Shown one piece after another: positions 31,586-44,531 of a stretch of 64,000 nucleotides of DNA. Location: the NCBI RefSeq assembly GCF_037975245.1, contig NC_092579.1, forward strand, positions 24,659,166 through 24,723,165, read 5' to 3'. Below the pieces are notes generated by a model that had not been told where the DNA came from, did not search any database, and worked only from the letters and a program-made list of their open reading frames with translations. Numbering within the stretch: the stretch's first letter is position 1; each line of letters begins with the position of its first letter. The translations under genes and the position numbers were made by a program. Source of the stretch: Apostichopus japonicus (lineage: Eukaryota; Echinodermata; Holothuroidea; Aspidochirotida; Stichopodidae).

Positions 31586-34405
31586 GTATGGCACATTGTA
31601 TTATTTTCCTTGGGACTCGGTAAAACTTGATCAAACTTTTGGTCAAGGAATTTGCTCTTTTCGCAAAAAAATCCTAAGCGCTCACGTGACTGTTGGTTGA
31701 AGATATTCACTTCAGCACTAACACTACGCCGATTCGACACTCTGTCATACTGTTACTATCAGAACACCAACGAATTGAATACCAACGAATTAGGAGGTTG
31801 CAAAAACACTTCTGAGTTTCTTCACGTTTCCCAGTCATCAAATTGACGAAAAAAGTTGCAGGCTTTGGATTAACAATTGTAAGTAGCACCTGCAAAGACT
31901 TTTTCGCTCTCGGGGTTTCCCACCATCTGCAGGAGAATATATGTTCAGCGCACTTGCACACAAACAAATGTTTCGGAAGAGGTTGTGGTTTTTTGAAAAG
32001 AAAGTGTTCATTCAAAAATATTTTTTGTTATGTTTTCCAAAGACAGAGTTGTGTGTACATGGGGTTTGTTTCTCCAAAAAAAAGCCACAAAAATTAGCCA
32101 GACATATTAGCAAAATGCTTTAACACTCTACATAATTTCATCCCCTCCCCCCCAAAAAAAAACAAGAAGATGAATAACAATTAATTAACACTTAATATTA
32201 ATGCTTAAATAAAAAATACCACAGAATAATTAAGCACAGCTCTGAGTATAGAAGGTGGTAAAATGAATAAGATTGGTTCTTAAAAAATTCATAACAATAC
32301 AGTCTACAAGTCAAATAGAACTGAAGTTTAACATTACTGTCATACTGTATATATATCCTGGAGTAAACATCAGTATCATCTAATTTGCATCAAAATATAA
32401 GATAATTCAGATATTTATTCCCTTCCAGTATGATACTGTCTGGCCATGTTTGCAAATAACTGTGTCACATAAACATGAACAAACAAGTGCGCATATCAGT
32501 TTTTGACTAGACAGAATCTTGTTTCCTTGGACAAGGCATAATAAGGCGCCGCACTCTGGGCCCCAGCTCAATATAAGGCACCCATCCCCCAAACCACCCA
32601 CATCTTTGGGGCCTTTCTAAACTAGCACACCAACTTATAGTACAAAAGTACAAAACTGGTACCATTCTTCCTTTTATACCATAATATCATATTGTATCCT
32701 TATGTGAGTGTATATTATTATAAGAAAATCTTTTATATCACAGTATCTCATGCTATCACAGTACTGTACTGTAGAATACTGCCATGGCAATCTGTGTGAA
32801 ATATTTGCTCAGTAAACTCCTGAAGAAAGTTCTTACCTAGCTCAATGATGTCACGAAGGCAAATAGCTCGTCACTATTAATGACTTCCTATAAATGTAGA
32901 CGAAACTGCAAGTTGTGCTGGGCACACAGCAATTGAAAAGAGATGTGTGCATAGCCAACTCATTGATTGTCCTCTCCTGCCATAACTTTCTTCTAGATCT
33001 TAGCAAAGCAATAGCTACAATTAACTTCAATCCAACCAGTTACATGCAACCAGAAGAAAATGTGAGCTTGAGAACTAAAATTACAGTAATTAATTACATC
33101 CTCTGCCTCTATTGATAAGTAACATTTGATAGCAGAAATATATTACTAAAATTGCAATCATTACCAATTTTGAACCTGTAGTAAAAATGAATATGCTTAG
33201 CCATACTCCTTCCTTTACAGATCTATTCCACTAACATCCATAAATTAATTGTGTTGCTAACTCTGCCCAGACATTGAATTCAATGGCTCTAAGGGCCTAA
33301 GTCAAGTTTCCAGGATATATAGCAATTTCTGTGCATTTTGTGTGCATTTCACTACAAAGTAGTTACTGTCTAAGCCTTGTATTGTAACAAGGCTTTTTTT
33401 TATCCCATTCAATGCAATGTGAGAAGTACGTTCGTGTGTATGGGGACTATGGGCAATTCCGTATGTGTTGCACGAGACAATTCAGAGAGATTATTTAATT
33501 CACGTTCTTATTTGCTTTTGTTCTTCCATATTTTAGATAGTGAGGAGGGATGTTGTATGCTAGGTATACTGACTATAATAACAATTAACGTTTCAACATT
33601 CTTAGTGGGAAATATTTAAGAAAAAGTGACATGTCATACGGGACATGACTGTTGAGTATTTTGCAAATTCAAGTGAAGTTATATGCAGTGGCTGCAGATA
33701 TATCCTTATATTTTTTACAACATTTTGATTTTACAATCGAATGCAAGTTAAACCTATTAATGTCTCATTAGAAGAGTGGAGTCCATAAATCAGCATTTTG
33801 TACAGGACATTAAAAAAGCATGTTGCATGCGACAACTTGCCCATACTCTTAAAAATAGAACTGTACAGTCTCCACTTCTTCCCCCCCCCCTCATTTTTGC
33901 ATACACGTACACTTAAGCCACAATATTTGGTTTCACTAACAAATGCAAATCAGAGTCCAATAAATTTGTTGTTGGTGGGGTATGAGTACAGTAAGGTTAC
34001 ATGTTGTATGCCCTACTGCCTAATATTTCTCTTATAATATATATTGATACAATATTTTATTTCAATTCAAGGTGAATTTTACAGTCTAAAAATAGTGATT
34101 TAAGTACGCACTATTGTACAAGGATATTTTGGCAAAGGACTGAATCACACCCTGACCATTCAACTTCTACAGATTTTTCCATCAGCAAATTAATTAATGA
34201 CTGTACATGCAACATCATGTATGCGTTTTGGAGTTCATTCAACCTAAGGTTTAAACCTTGTATGACCTACTGTACGTAGTAGAGTTTACAGTCCTGGTTT
34301 GTAAACTAAACAAGTATTTAGTTCAAGACTCAACTGGAGTTCTGGTACAGATACAGTAGGTACAGTATGTCCCATAGGACACGTCCTGTATGACATGAGA
34401 TATGT
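31586..34405. other. Anonymous sequence
   Basis: No supported gene. Short open frames at 31.65-32.1 kb overlap on both strands without domains. One C-run of about 10 near 33886. Confidence 0.4.
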
Positions 34406-34413
34406 CATATTGG

Positions 34414-35977
34414 CAGTGGCGTAGCCAGACTTTTCCATCTGGGGGGGCAAAGGGGGGGGCGAAGGGTCTGATTAGTGGGGCAGACTAAGCTAGTACAAAA
34501 GACATACCAAACAGTTTGCATGACAAACCGTGGCAAATCGGGTATTGTGTCAGCAATGTAGGGTACAGATGGTCACTCTAGTTAGCTGACGTTTTATGTT
34601 ATTTCCACATAGGTATTATTAACGATAAAACAGATCACTGAAAAAGTCCTCGATAATTCTCTTTAAAAATCTGAATAGACTATGCTCTTTCTGTCAGTAT
34701 TCAAAGATGATCAGCATGATATCTGACTTGCCTGGGAGTGTAACCACCCCCCCCCCCAATCAACAAAAGATGTTATCATTCCCCTTTCGGGCCCTTCTTT
34801 TGCACTTTCTAGGGGTCACTCAAACAGTCTAGCGAAGGTTAATTCGCCTATTCTGATGACTGTCTGCGAACTTATCAACGAATTTCGCGCCCTATTACAG
34901 ATAGACTAAATTAAGGTGACCATATTTTCGTGACTGAAATCGGGGACATTTATTGCGTGACTGATATGGGGGAGGGGTCTAAGGGGAGGGGCTGTCCCCC
35001 TCCCCTTTGGAAAATTTTCAAGTGCCTAAGGAAACACATCGCGATTGTTCGCGTAGGCGTAGCAAACATTTTGTAAGTTTCAGTCAAAATGCAAATTGTT
35101 TCTAAATACTGTGATATTCATTCTGCCATACATGTCACTCATGTGTGAATCATTTCGGAACACAATCCAGGGATCAGGGATAACCATGTGAACATAAAAC
35201 TGAACGTATATGGCAAGCCATGTGGGACAAACACCGCATAATATATCCGCGTATTAATTCGAATATATACGCGTATTAATTCGAATACACATGTGTTGTA
35301 CAAGTTTCGCTTTTTGAAGCGATCTCGCGAGCCCGCCAAAACATTTATCGTTGGTATATGTACACAGCAAGAGCGGAAATGTTTTTTCGCATGTATATTC
35401 TAATTAATCCGTGCATATATTGGACTTAATCTCCATATGTATTTTATTTAATACGTGGATATATTCGAATTAATACGCGGATATATTTAAGCCATATGAT
35501 TGGCTCATAATATATACGCGTATATATTCCAATTAATACGCGTATAAATTCCAATTTATACGCGGATATATTATGCAGTGTTTGTCCCATATGGCTTGCC
35601 ATAAACGTAGCCTCCGCTTGTGAGTGCCGCGGAGACCGTTTAATGAAATTGCCAACCCGTTTCCACATTTGACAATACAGAGACAGTGGCATTTTTGGGC
35701 TGCTGCTTTGGTCAAATTCTTTTTCAAGGCAATGTTCCCATGGAAGTGATTTTTATTTTGGCCACCCAATTTCGCAGATAGAGAATTAGGTAAAAGGTAA
35801 AGAATAAAAATTGCACAAAAACCATGGTAATATGCACATAGGCCCAGCAACATATTTAGTGTGCATTCAAGTTTTTTTCTCAGTCAATAAATTCCATTTG
35901 GGGGGGCAAGTGGGGGGCGAGCATTTCAACTGGGGGGCTCCCGCCCCCCCTGCCCCCCCCCGCTGGCTACGCCACTG
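34414..35977. mobile_element. 1.56-kb hAT-type element, perfect 8-bp TSD
   Basis: Both ends are CAGTGGCGTAGCCAG, a 15-bp perfect TIR, followed inward by G-runs. CATATTGG flanks both sides (34406-34413 and 35978-35985). TGGCGTAGCCAG ends are common in invertebrate hAT elements. No transposase is seen; the interior includes the MITE at 35209-35603. Confidence 0.93.
35209..35603. mobile_element. 395-bp MITE built of ATACGCGTATA words, 6-bp TSD
   Basis: TIRs begin TATGGCAAGCCAT and extend about 45 bp inward with few mismatches (GGGACAAACAC...CGCATAATATATCCGCG). AACGTA flanks both sides (35203-35208 and 35604-35609). Much of the interior is made of AATTAATACGCGTATA/TATTCGAATTAATACG variants, themselves near-palindromic. 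Open frames through it give Ile/Arg/Tyr-repeating nonsense and are not genes. Confidence 0.9.
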
Positions 35978-35985
35978 CATATTGG

Positions 35986-38900
35986 ACAATAATTAATGTT
36001 CAATATTAATTAAAATGACATACATTTTCAAACATCTTGTAGATATGAGGCCTAAACAGAGGATATACATGTAGGAAATGGAATTTTAATTATTTTGGTA
36101 CCAGAAGAAGACAAACGTAATGATATATGCCATACAGAACTTAGCAATTAATGGAAGTTTAGTTAATGACCCTACTTTAATGAGCAAAATACAAATATTC
36201 CAAAAATTTTAGTACAGATCTATATTTTTGTGAATTATGTCAAAATTCACTTGCAGTAAAGAGAAAGTATGAAATTTTGTGAAACAGGTTCACATCGGTT
36301 TAAGATCCTTGCAGATCATGTGAATTCAGCAACCATCAAAACTTCAAATTTTTCTGCAGTGCTGCATTCATATGGATTTACTTCTAATTTTCAGGTTTAG
36401 TCCGACTAGCTACAGTAGAAGCCAACAGGCTTCATAATTCCTTGCCATGTTTTACAGTATTTGAGAACATTTAAATTTAAGAGTTACTTTGGAAACAACT
36501 ATTGTGATTACATTGGTGTTGGTGTCAAAGTCCAACAAACCAATACCAATTTTGAGGTATTGTGTTTACCAACTTAAGCTTTTCAGACATTGACCTCTGT
36601 TGATCTCAAATGAGCTTTGACCTTCACAGTAAAGAACAGGATCTTCCACTCAATTAGTTGGATCCTTATCCGAATTAAGGTCACCTGATCTTAACTTTTT
36701 GAGTTATCATTATTAAGAGGTATTAATACTTTGATATCTGTTGACAAGTGACCTTTGACCTCCACAGAAAGCACTATGGTTCTTCTACTCACAATAAGGT
36801 GCATCCAAATACAAAATATGGAGTTCACACACAATACCCTTTTTGAGTTATCATGTTAACATTTTAGCCTTAGACCTCTGTTGACAGCACATGACACCTG
36901 ACCTCCACAAAAATCACCATCTTGCTGATTTTCATTTCCAGTCTTTGGCTCCTAGCAGATTAAAGCTGAAATATGGAGAATGGATTACCGTAGATAAGGG
37001 TTAGACCAAACATCCACCTTTTGAGTCAAGCATGACAATTTAATGACCATAAGCAAAGAAGAGTAAGAAGTCTGTACATCAGGACTTTTCAGTTTTGTCA
37101 GATAAAGAAAACTATTATCAGCCCTGTTGTGTGAGTACTGTACTTTATGAAACAATTCCAATAGTCTTAACATATATTGCACATGTATGCGTAGTTCTAA
37201 CTGAGCCCTGCTGTTAAAATGAGCATCACAAGCAAACTATATTATCAAATTCATTGCTGAATTTCCCACACTTTCATGTGGTACACATTTACAGGTACTC
37301 TTTACATTTCTTTACTACTGATTATTTATTAATATGAAATAAACTGGAACACTGGTGTAAAAATCAGGAAGATTGCAAGTGATTTAAGGCATTTCAGAAA
37401 TTCATTGATGAAAACTGCAATGAGAGATGGTACATATGTTGGGAAGCACCATTGTTAAACTTTCATCTCTTGTAGATAAAACTTTTGAAAGGTCATGGTA
37501 CAAGTATCTATCCCACTGGATTGATGCTAAGGAAGTTTGCTTGAAGCTAGTATCCTTCTGACCTGACAAGTGCTCCGGCATGTAGATACTTATAGCAAAT
37601 TTTAGCAAAGCTTTTGGCAGTGCACAGTGGATAATTAAGTTTGCTAACAAACATTTCTTGTTTCATACTTTAGTCTCCCAAAAACAGTTCAATCGAAGAG
37701 TGGTTGGTTTGTTCAACATGCTTTGTCTCTGCTCAGGTTTGACACTTGAAACAACTGCACCATGTAGCAGCATGCATGGCAGATTGACTGACCTCTATAT
37801 CACAGTGATTTGCATCAAAATTTTTTTTTTTTTTTTTTTTAAATTGAAATGTAAAAAGTAACTTTCCTATACCATTAAATTAAGTTCGCTTTTCCCTGAT
37901 CTGCCTCCACCTCCAAGTTACATATATGTATTGTATGCACTTTCCTATCCATCAAAAATTCAAAATTACATATCAAAAGAGACAGTAACACCAAAATGAA
38001 AATGGAACTGAGCACCACTGAGAATTTACCAAAGGTCAACACTGATGGGTGGTATCTAAGTACTGTTCTTGCATTTTGCTTGTTATTAGTAAGTCAAGGG
38101 TTTTGTCACCTCTGGTAGTAAAGTAGTTTGCCAACACAATTTGTTAGGCAGCCCTCATTATCTTCATTTAGCCTGGTAAGCCAGTTAATTTACTGAAGCA
38201 AAGTTAGCTGTTAGTTCTATGTTTAGCAATGATTTTAATTAATTGATCCCAGAGCAAAAATGTTTGCCCAGTGTGAGCATCTGGGTCCCTTTACCATGGG
38301 GCAACAAAGTTCTGCATCCCATTTATAGAAAACGCAGCCCCTACAGAGTCGGACAAATTTGTAAAGCAACTTTACATTGTGCCACCTCCACACAATATAT
38401 GATCAATCCTAATAATAGAGTAATCAATAAAAGCAGGAAATAATTTGTTATCAGAGATGGAATTGTTAATCATGTACGTAGTCTCTTGGAGAGACAACAT
38501 CAGGACTAGAAACACTAAGGAAAGGTTGGAGATAAAGTTTTTTTACCTCTGATGCCATTTACATTTATAGAAATTAAAGAGATCTACTACTTACAAACTT
38601 TTTATTACCAGAAACAAGTTTTGGTTTGGAGGTGAGCAGTTGTTCCTCAGGGGCAACATTATTCTTCATAGACAAAGCAGTATATCATGCATCAAAACTA
38701 TTACTGAATTCGGCTTAATTCCATTGCCACAGTAAGGGCAAATCCAGACACAGTTTGTGGCCTGAATGTGTTGGGATTGAGGGTCAGTATCCAGTGAACA
38801 ACTATATTTGTATCCAGGTTTTACAGGTACATCTCATTCAATGGCAGGGTCATAACCAAAAATGCTTTATGAACAGATGCCGCAAGGTGACAACAAGTTG

Positions 38901-39115
38901 AGACAATACCATTTGTCTTCAGACCGGATTAAGCGGTTGTAACTTTTCATACCCTTCATTATCTATGCTGCAACAATGTGCGCTTATCCATATGTAACAC
39001 CCATCACACTGTAGCGCAATGTCATTTTTTCACAACTTATGTACTGCAGAGGCCACAGCAGTAACCTGGGCCAGGGTTATAATCAAAATCACCACCTTAT
39101 TACGATCAGAAGGTA
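35986..39115. other. Anonymous, with TGACCTTTGACCTCC repeats
   Basis: No gene. Between 36585 and 36925 there are several degenerate units of the form TTGACCTCTGTTGA...TGACCTTTGACCTCCACA...TTTTGAGTTATCA, about 130-150 bp apart. A T-run of about 25 lies at 37815-37841. Confidence 0.5.
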
Positions 39116-39344
39116 GGATGGTGGGCTCATAATTGACGCACTTTACGATTTGATCAAATATCTACCAAGGAAAATCCAAATCACTCATTTGAATGCATTT
39201 TTCATATGTGTAGTTCCTCAGAATGTAATGATTTCAAAATATTTATTGTTCTGTGCCTACGCAATGAAGATTGAACAGAATTTGACCACAAAATGTCTGC
39301 CATGTCAAGTTCTTTCATATCCTGAAATTGAAACATTCGTGGAT

Positions 39345-39660
39345 AATACCAGTGCTGTGGCCTAGTGGGTAAAGGCGGTGGCATTTGAAGCAATGAGGCT
39401 TTGCAATCAGGAGGTTCCTGGTTCGATAACCAACCAGGTCATACTCAGGTGGGTTTTTCATCCAAGAGCAATCTACAGTACTGTACGGTTTTCCCATCTG
39501 AAATGACTTTCTAAATTGAAAAGATTCCAAGTCGGAGTTAAAATGTTGAATTGGAAGCCACCCCTCGTTTAAGTTGAAATCCATAGGCCCTTGCAGACAT
39601 TCTCCCACATTTGTGGTCTCTTAAGCATTGTGAAAATAACTGCTGAATAGGATTATTAAA
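39345..39660 (+). mobile_element. tRNA-derived SINE (second family)
   Basis: An A box-like GGCCTAGTGGGTAAAGGCG (39359) and a B box GGTTCGATAACC (39420-39431) have tRNA-type spacing, followed by a body of about 230 bp. It is absent from the homologous point of the 55.3-kb copy (between GGATAA and TAAGCTAACTG), which defines the insertion. Its 3' part is abutted by the hAT-like element at 39661. Confidence 0.78.
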
Positions 39661-40393
39661 CAGGGATGTAAGTGCAGCCCAAAAAAAAACCGGAAAAAAT
39701 ATTCGGAGACCCCAGGTGAATGCCGTCCTAACACATCCTACTCATAGCTCTGACTACTTACACACTATCGTTACTGTATGTTAGGCTAGCTTAGAAGTAT
39801 TAGCGCTAACACATCCTACCCCTAGTTCTTACAGTACTACTTACACACTATCGTTATGTTAGGCTAGCTCAAAGTTACGAATACGTCGCAGCGAACTACG
39901 GAATAAAAAACAGTCTCACATTCGAATGCGATCACAAATATCGACTTTCATATGCGTATCCCGTAGATTTCCGCCGCTCACAAATATCACAAGCGTTAAT
40001 TCCAAAACTTATTTCGAGCACCAGCAGTTACGAAGATATTAATTAGCAGTCCAATCAACATGAATTAGGCAAGGTTTTTCAACGACAGAAATGAGCTATA
40101 GCGATTTGAAGTTCGCACGTACGCAACGATATTCACATGGCACAATGTTGTACAGTGCAATGCGATGATGCGAAACTGGAAATGGTATTTTGAGTGATCG
40201 ATGAGTGAAAATTGAAGTTAGCTTGCTGCAACGGGCCAGGTATGTTTGCCGCGTTGTGTCTTTGATATTCGAACAATTTTGTGGAACTTTATTGGAATAA
40301 AAAAAAAACAGATTTCCGTAAAAATACGGAAGACTTATTGGAATTAAAAAAAAAAACGGATTTCCGTAAAAATCCGGAAGACTTACATCCCTG
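39661..40393. mobile_element. 733-bp hAT-like element, 6-bp TSD
   Basis: CAGGGATGTAAGT at the left end is inverted at the right. ATTAAA flanks both sides (39655-39660 and 40394-40399). Near both ends there are CGGAAAAA/GATTTCCG words, with AAAAACGGATTTCCGTAAAA repeated twice at the right end (40308-40380). No coding sequence. Confidence 0.88.
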
Positions 40394-40578
40394 ATTAAAT
40401 TGATTATAAGCTAACTGTAAATATACATTCATTGACTCTGGATGTTGTTTGCTATGCTCTGACTTTGAGCCTCTAACTTCTAAGCTCAGGTCCCAGAGAG
40501 TAGTGGTAATAAACAGTGGATTCATGTTGAGGTAAGATTGGTTATTTTGAGGGAGTAAGATTTCCATAACTGGGGGGC

Positions 40579-41922
40579 ACGTAATTTTTTTTCCTAGGTG
40601 GGTTAGGGGCAATTATCATATACAGGCGTATCCAAACCCTCACGCATGCGTGTTACTCATAGACACGCGTTACTCATCGATCGCTGTACTACACATGTGT
40701 GGGCCCGGGTTTACGTCGGCAGTATGTACGCTGTACAAAGCAATAGATCTCCGCTGTACAGTTTTACACGTAATGCTGTTTGCTTTTTGGCCAAGGATTA
40801 CCAAGTGAGAATTGAAGAAAATAAGTGAAAGAAATACAAATTAAAGCGCGATCAAATCGTCACTTCGTCACCCTCAATATCACATAATTATTTTTTCACT
40901 TGTACAATTAAACAATGTTGCAAAGCACATAAAGTACCGAATGACTGATAGTTCATAAAAGCAGGCTTAAGTATATATTAGTACCATGTACATAATTTTA
41001 AAGTTTACCGTAACAGTAAAGTTTACCGTGAAGCTAGAAATACATGTAATGTAGGCTAGCAGATTAACATTAACCAAACCATTACCGTCGCGCACAATGA
41101 TGACGACAGATGAAATCCGTACATTGTGTCTAAAATCTGGGTGAGAGGATAACTTTATTCTATGCAATTGTATTGAGTAACTTTACCTCTAATCTAGGGC
41201 GAGATTCCAGCTGAAGATTGGCGCAAGGATTGTCAGTCGAACAGGTCTCTATTGTTGCACGAACGCAGAAAACTTATACATGTGTGCAAAACGTGAATCG
41301 CGTCGCACACACTGTATGTACGACTACTACTAGCATGGTGACTTTGAAGTTCGGACACTTAAGACTTAAAACACCCCCAAACTAAATCTTCTGGTCTAAA
41401 TCACCGGAAAATATACATCATATGGTGGGAGAATTGTGTTATAGTACGATACACGGCCAAACTTTCTTTCCTGCAAACTGTTTCACGTTGTTTTACAAGA
41501 AGATTCTTCGTGATTGTGGAACTTGTATTTCTGTGCTAGAGTATTGCGAAGTTCGGACATGCAACCCACAGTGTGGCGCTGGTGATAAAATTGGTGACGC
41601 AGTTGCTCTTTCAGTAATTATAACAGACTTCATAGATCTTCGTCATTTTATTGACAAATATGTAAGTAATTTCTTGCACACAGGTCATTTTGGAGAGAAA
41701 ATAACTGTAGCTTCGTAATTTTTGGTGAATTTTGGCTCTTCCTGTAGGTTTTCATGGTGAAATCGTGTATTTCTTAGGGTGTCCGAACTTCGCAGTATGC
41801 CGAACTTCGCAATACTGACTATACTAGCTATAAACTTTTAACAAATAACACACTTGCGCGAGGGTCTGGATACGCCTACATATGATAATTGCCCCGAACC
41901 CTCCAAGGAAAAAAAATAACGC
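40579..41922. mobile_element. 1.34-kb element, about 70-bp TIRs, 9-bp TSD
   Basis: CTGGGGGGC flanks both sides (40570-40578 and 41923-41931). The TIRs run about 70 bp with few mismatches and include AATTTTTTTTCCT, GGGGCAATTATCATAT and AGGCGTATCCA(A/G)ACCCTC. Long TIRs with a 9-bp duplication are the pattern of Mutator-like elements, though no MULE transposase is seen. The interior has the word GCGAAGTTCGGACA and its inverse in several places (41347, 41546, 41783, 41800). The 55.3-kb copy lacks it. Confidence 0.87.
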
Positions 41923-42110
41923 CTGGGGGGCGGGTGTTAAAAGCTTAAAAAAACACAATTTGATCAGCACACATCTGAAATGGATCCAAATGCATGAAAT
42001 ATGTAACTCTGCTCTGCTGCAAAAAGTTTGGATATCTTGCTGTATCATTGCAAGTAATATTTGAAGGGTGTGTGAATTACGAAGGTGCGTCAATTACGAA
42101 GGCTTTACTA

Positions 42111-42842
42111 GTACTTTAGTATACATGACATACAGTAGGCCTAGCCAGGCTTTAGCCTAGGCTAAGTCAACTGATGATTATGAAACAAAACTCTTTTTTT
42201 CAATATAACCGAGCTTAACTCTAAACCCTAGTTGTATTGGAGGCCGTTGCATATGCTTGGTTAATTTAATGATGCCTGGTCGAATGAAGTAGATTTCATA
42301 AACCAGTGAATTTAAGCCTAGTCTACGTTAGGCCTAACACTAGTCACACATAAGTTAGTCCTACTGGGCCTAGGCTAGGCCTGTAGACTTGTTAAGTTGT
42401 TAGACACTAAACTTAAAAGGCTTAGGCTAGGCCTTACATAAGGCTGTTGCCAAAAAGTATCATTTCAAATGTGTCAATACTAACTATGAGGTGGGCTTTG
42501 CTGATCGACTTGCTGTAGGCCTAAAGTGAAATTCCAAACAAACTTGACATGGTTATGAACTCCGCGACTGTTCAGCCCAGCCTTATATTAACGTTAGGCT
42601 ATTTAATTGTCCTTGGAAACCGTTCTGTGGCCAAGGACGCTCCGTGGTACGAAACGCACTGACAGTTCAGGTGCGCTGATTCCATGCACACAGTAAAAAT
42701 GTATCAATGGATTCATCTTCCCACCATTATTGTCAAAATTGATTCAGGTGACGGTCTAGCGCCATCAATTTACTGGCTATTGTATCATCGAGTTTAATAA
42801 ACTCGATGATTTGTATTTGCTCTGGTGGCATACTCCTATTAA
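42111..42842. other. Anonymous, TAGGCCTA-rich
   Basis: Dense in TAGGCCTA/CCTAGGCTAGG words (42140-42460), a base habit common in echinoderm intergenic DNA. It contains a perfect palindrome at 42784-42810 (13-bp arms, ATCATCGAGTTTA, 1-nt centre). No gene. Confidence 0.5.
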
Positions 42843-42850
42843 AGTCTATA

Positions 42851-43505
42851 CAAGGGCGGCGGAACCGGGGGGGCACAGGGGGCACGTGCCCCCCACTTTT
42901 CCTCAGGTTAAAAATGTGCCCTTTTTCTACATAAAAATTGAGGTGTCTCAAGTTAGCAAGAGGCCAGGGAACCAGAATGAACACTCGGGAAGGGCCGTTT
43001 CCGGCCATCTGAGGGCATTGTAAAACCAAAAATTTTCTTGTACGCTCCGCGCCAACTGATGGTGGCGCTCCGCTCAGATAGTCGTGCATACAATTTTGCA
43101 AATCCTTGCTACGCCCCTGACTTTTAATGAATTTCTGAGGGTCAAACTCAAAGCTATTTCGAATGGAAAAAATTGTTAAGGTATTAACAAGAAATAAACT
43201 TTAATTCGGAAGTTCCTACATTAGCAACTAGCATGATTTCACCTCATTCTGTCTCAAAAGAAAACTTGTTCCCTGTTTCCCAATTTGCACATTGGATATT
43301 GCAGTGCTCGTATGCATATTTTCCTTGAGGGTGGGGGGGGGGCGGGCGTTGATGGAGTGATGTGTATACGCAAATAAGATAATACAGTAAGAGTTATAAA
43401 GGGTACTAAATATCAGGCTGCATCAGTCCAATCGAATTTCTGCAAAGTGCCCTTCGACGTCGGTGCCCCCCCCCCCCCAGATTAAAAGTGCTTCCGCCGC
43501 CCTTG
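42851..43505. mobile_element. 655-bp hAT-type MITE, perfect 8-bp TSD
   Basis: CAAGGGCGGCGGAA forms both ends. AGTCTATA flanks both sides (42843-42850 and 43506-43513). G/C-runs lie next to the termini. It includes the shared segment TTTTCTTGTACGCTCCGCGC...GGTGGCGCTCCGCT (43028-43083), found also at 54795-54845 and, inverted, at 46695-46750. Confidence 0.93.
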
Positions 43506-43513
43506 AGTCTATA

Positions 43514-44009
43514 TCAATCCGCAAGATTGTTCTCCTATCTCCTGGAAAGCGCCAAAATACAGTAGGAAAGCATCATTTTTGATACGTTATGGTGTTAAAA
43601 TTGGGTCAAAAGAGGCAGTTTTAGACCCCTTTAGGCCTCCCAGGAGCAGCGTACGAAAATACTTTTTAAGAAAAGTCACCCAAAAAGAACCTGGGCACGA
43701 AAATCAACCTACCGAACGACTGATCCGCTCTCAACCCAGCACCCTTGGACTGTGACTGTGTGCATGGACGTCAATCCTGGGGAGGGGGCGGGGGACACGT
43801 CCCTCACATTTCAATGGGTGGAGGACACACTATCAAATGTCCCCCCCCCCCCCCCACACACACACACATTTGGAAAAAGAGTAGTGTCGTGGCTCTGTTT
43901 GGTTAGGGCTTACACATCTTAGGATTAATTTCATCGAATATTAGAAGTTCAGTTCTATGAAAAGTGACCGAGATTTTTCACATCGGTAGACCTGCAACTT
44001 GGTCTGTGT
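43514..44009. other. Anonymous, with poly-C tract
   Basis: No gene. GGGGACACGTCCC-type sequence near 43785 and a C-run of about 15 followed by a CA repeat (43841-43868) resemble the edge of another degraded TIR element, but I cannot find its partner. Confidence 0.35.
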
Positions 44010-44017
44010 GTCGCGAC

Positions 44018-44489
44018 CCCTCAGTCCGACAAGTTTTCAGTCCGAGAAGTTTTCAGTCCGAAAATAAAATACACGTTTACAGTCCGAAAATGAAATACAC
44101 GTTTTCAGTCCGAAAATGAAATACACGTTTTCAGTTGGGGAATGAAAGCATGCAGTTTAATGCCATAATACCACCAATAAACGGTGACAGCCCGAACTGA
44201 TAGTAAAGAAATCGATTGAATCTTTCGTATTAATTCTCACATCACCCGCCTCAACAAAGATTTGGGACCCATTAACAACTATCAGTTACAAACATATGTA
44301 ATCCGTTCTTTGCTCCTTAATCCGCTTCCTGTATAGTCATGGTTTATTTGGTTCTAATTCCATCAATGCAATTTACACTTACCTAGCGTCATACTTTCAT
44401 TGTGTTACATTTTGTACTTTTCATTCGACTGCCAAGTATTGCTGACGAACGTCTCAATATATTTTCTAAAACTTTACTCCTTATTTGTC

Positions 44490-44531
<42 letters not shown>

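Larger units (their letters stand above)
39116..42110. mobile_element. TIR element family T1, copy 1 (nested insertions)
   Basis: The left end ATGGTGGGCTCATAATTGAC and the right end (reverse complement AGCCTTCGTAATTGACGCAC) are inverted around AATTGACGCAC. Three internal blocks (39116-39345, 40394-40578, 41923-42110) align end to end with the uninterrupted copy at 55280-55860, so the rest of this interval is later insertion: a SINE, a hAT-like element and a Mutator-like element. No transposase is present. Confidence 0.85.
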
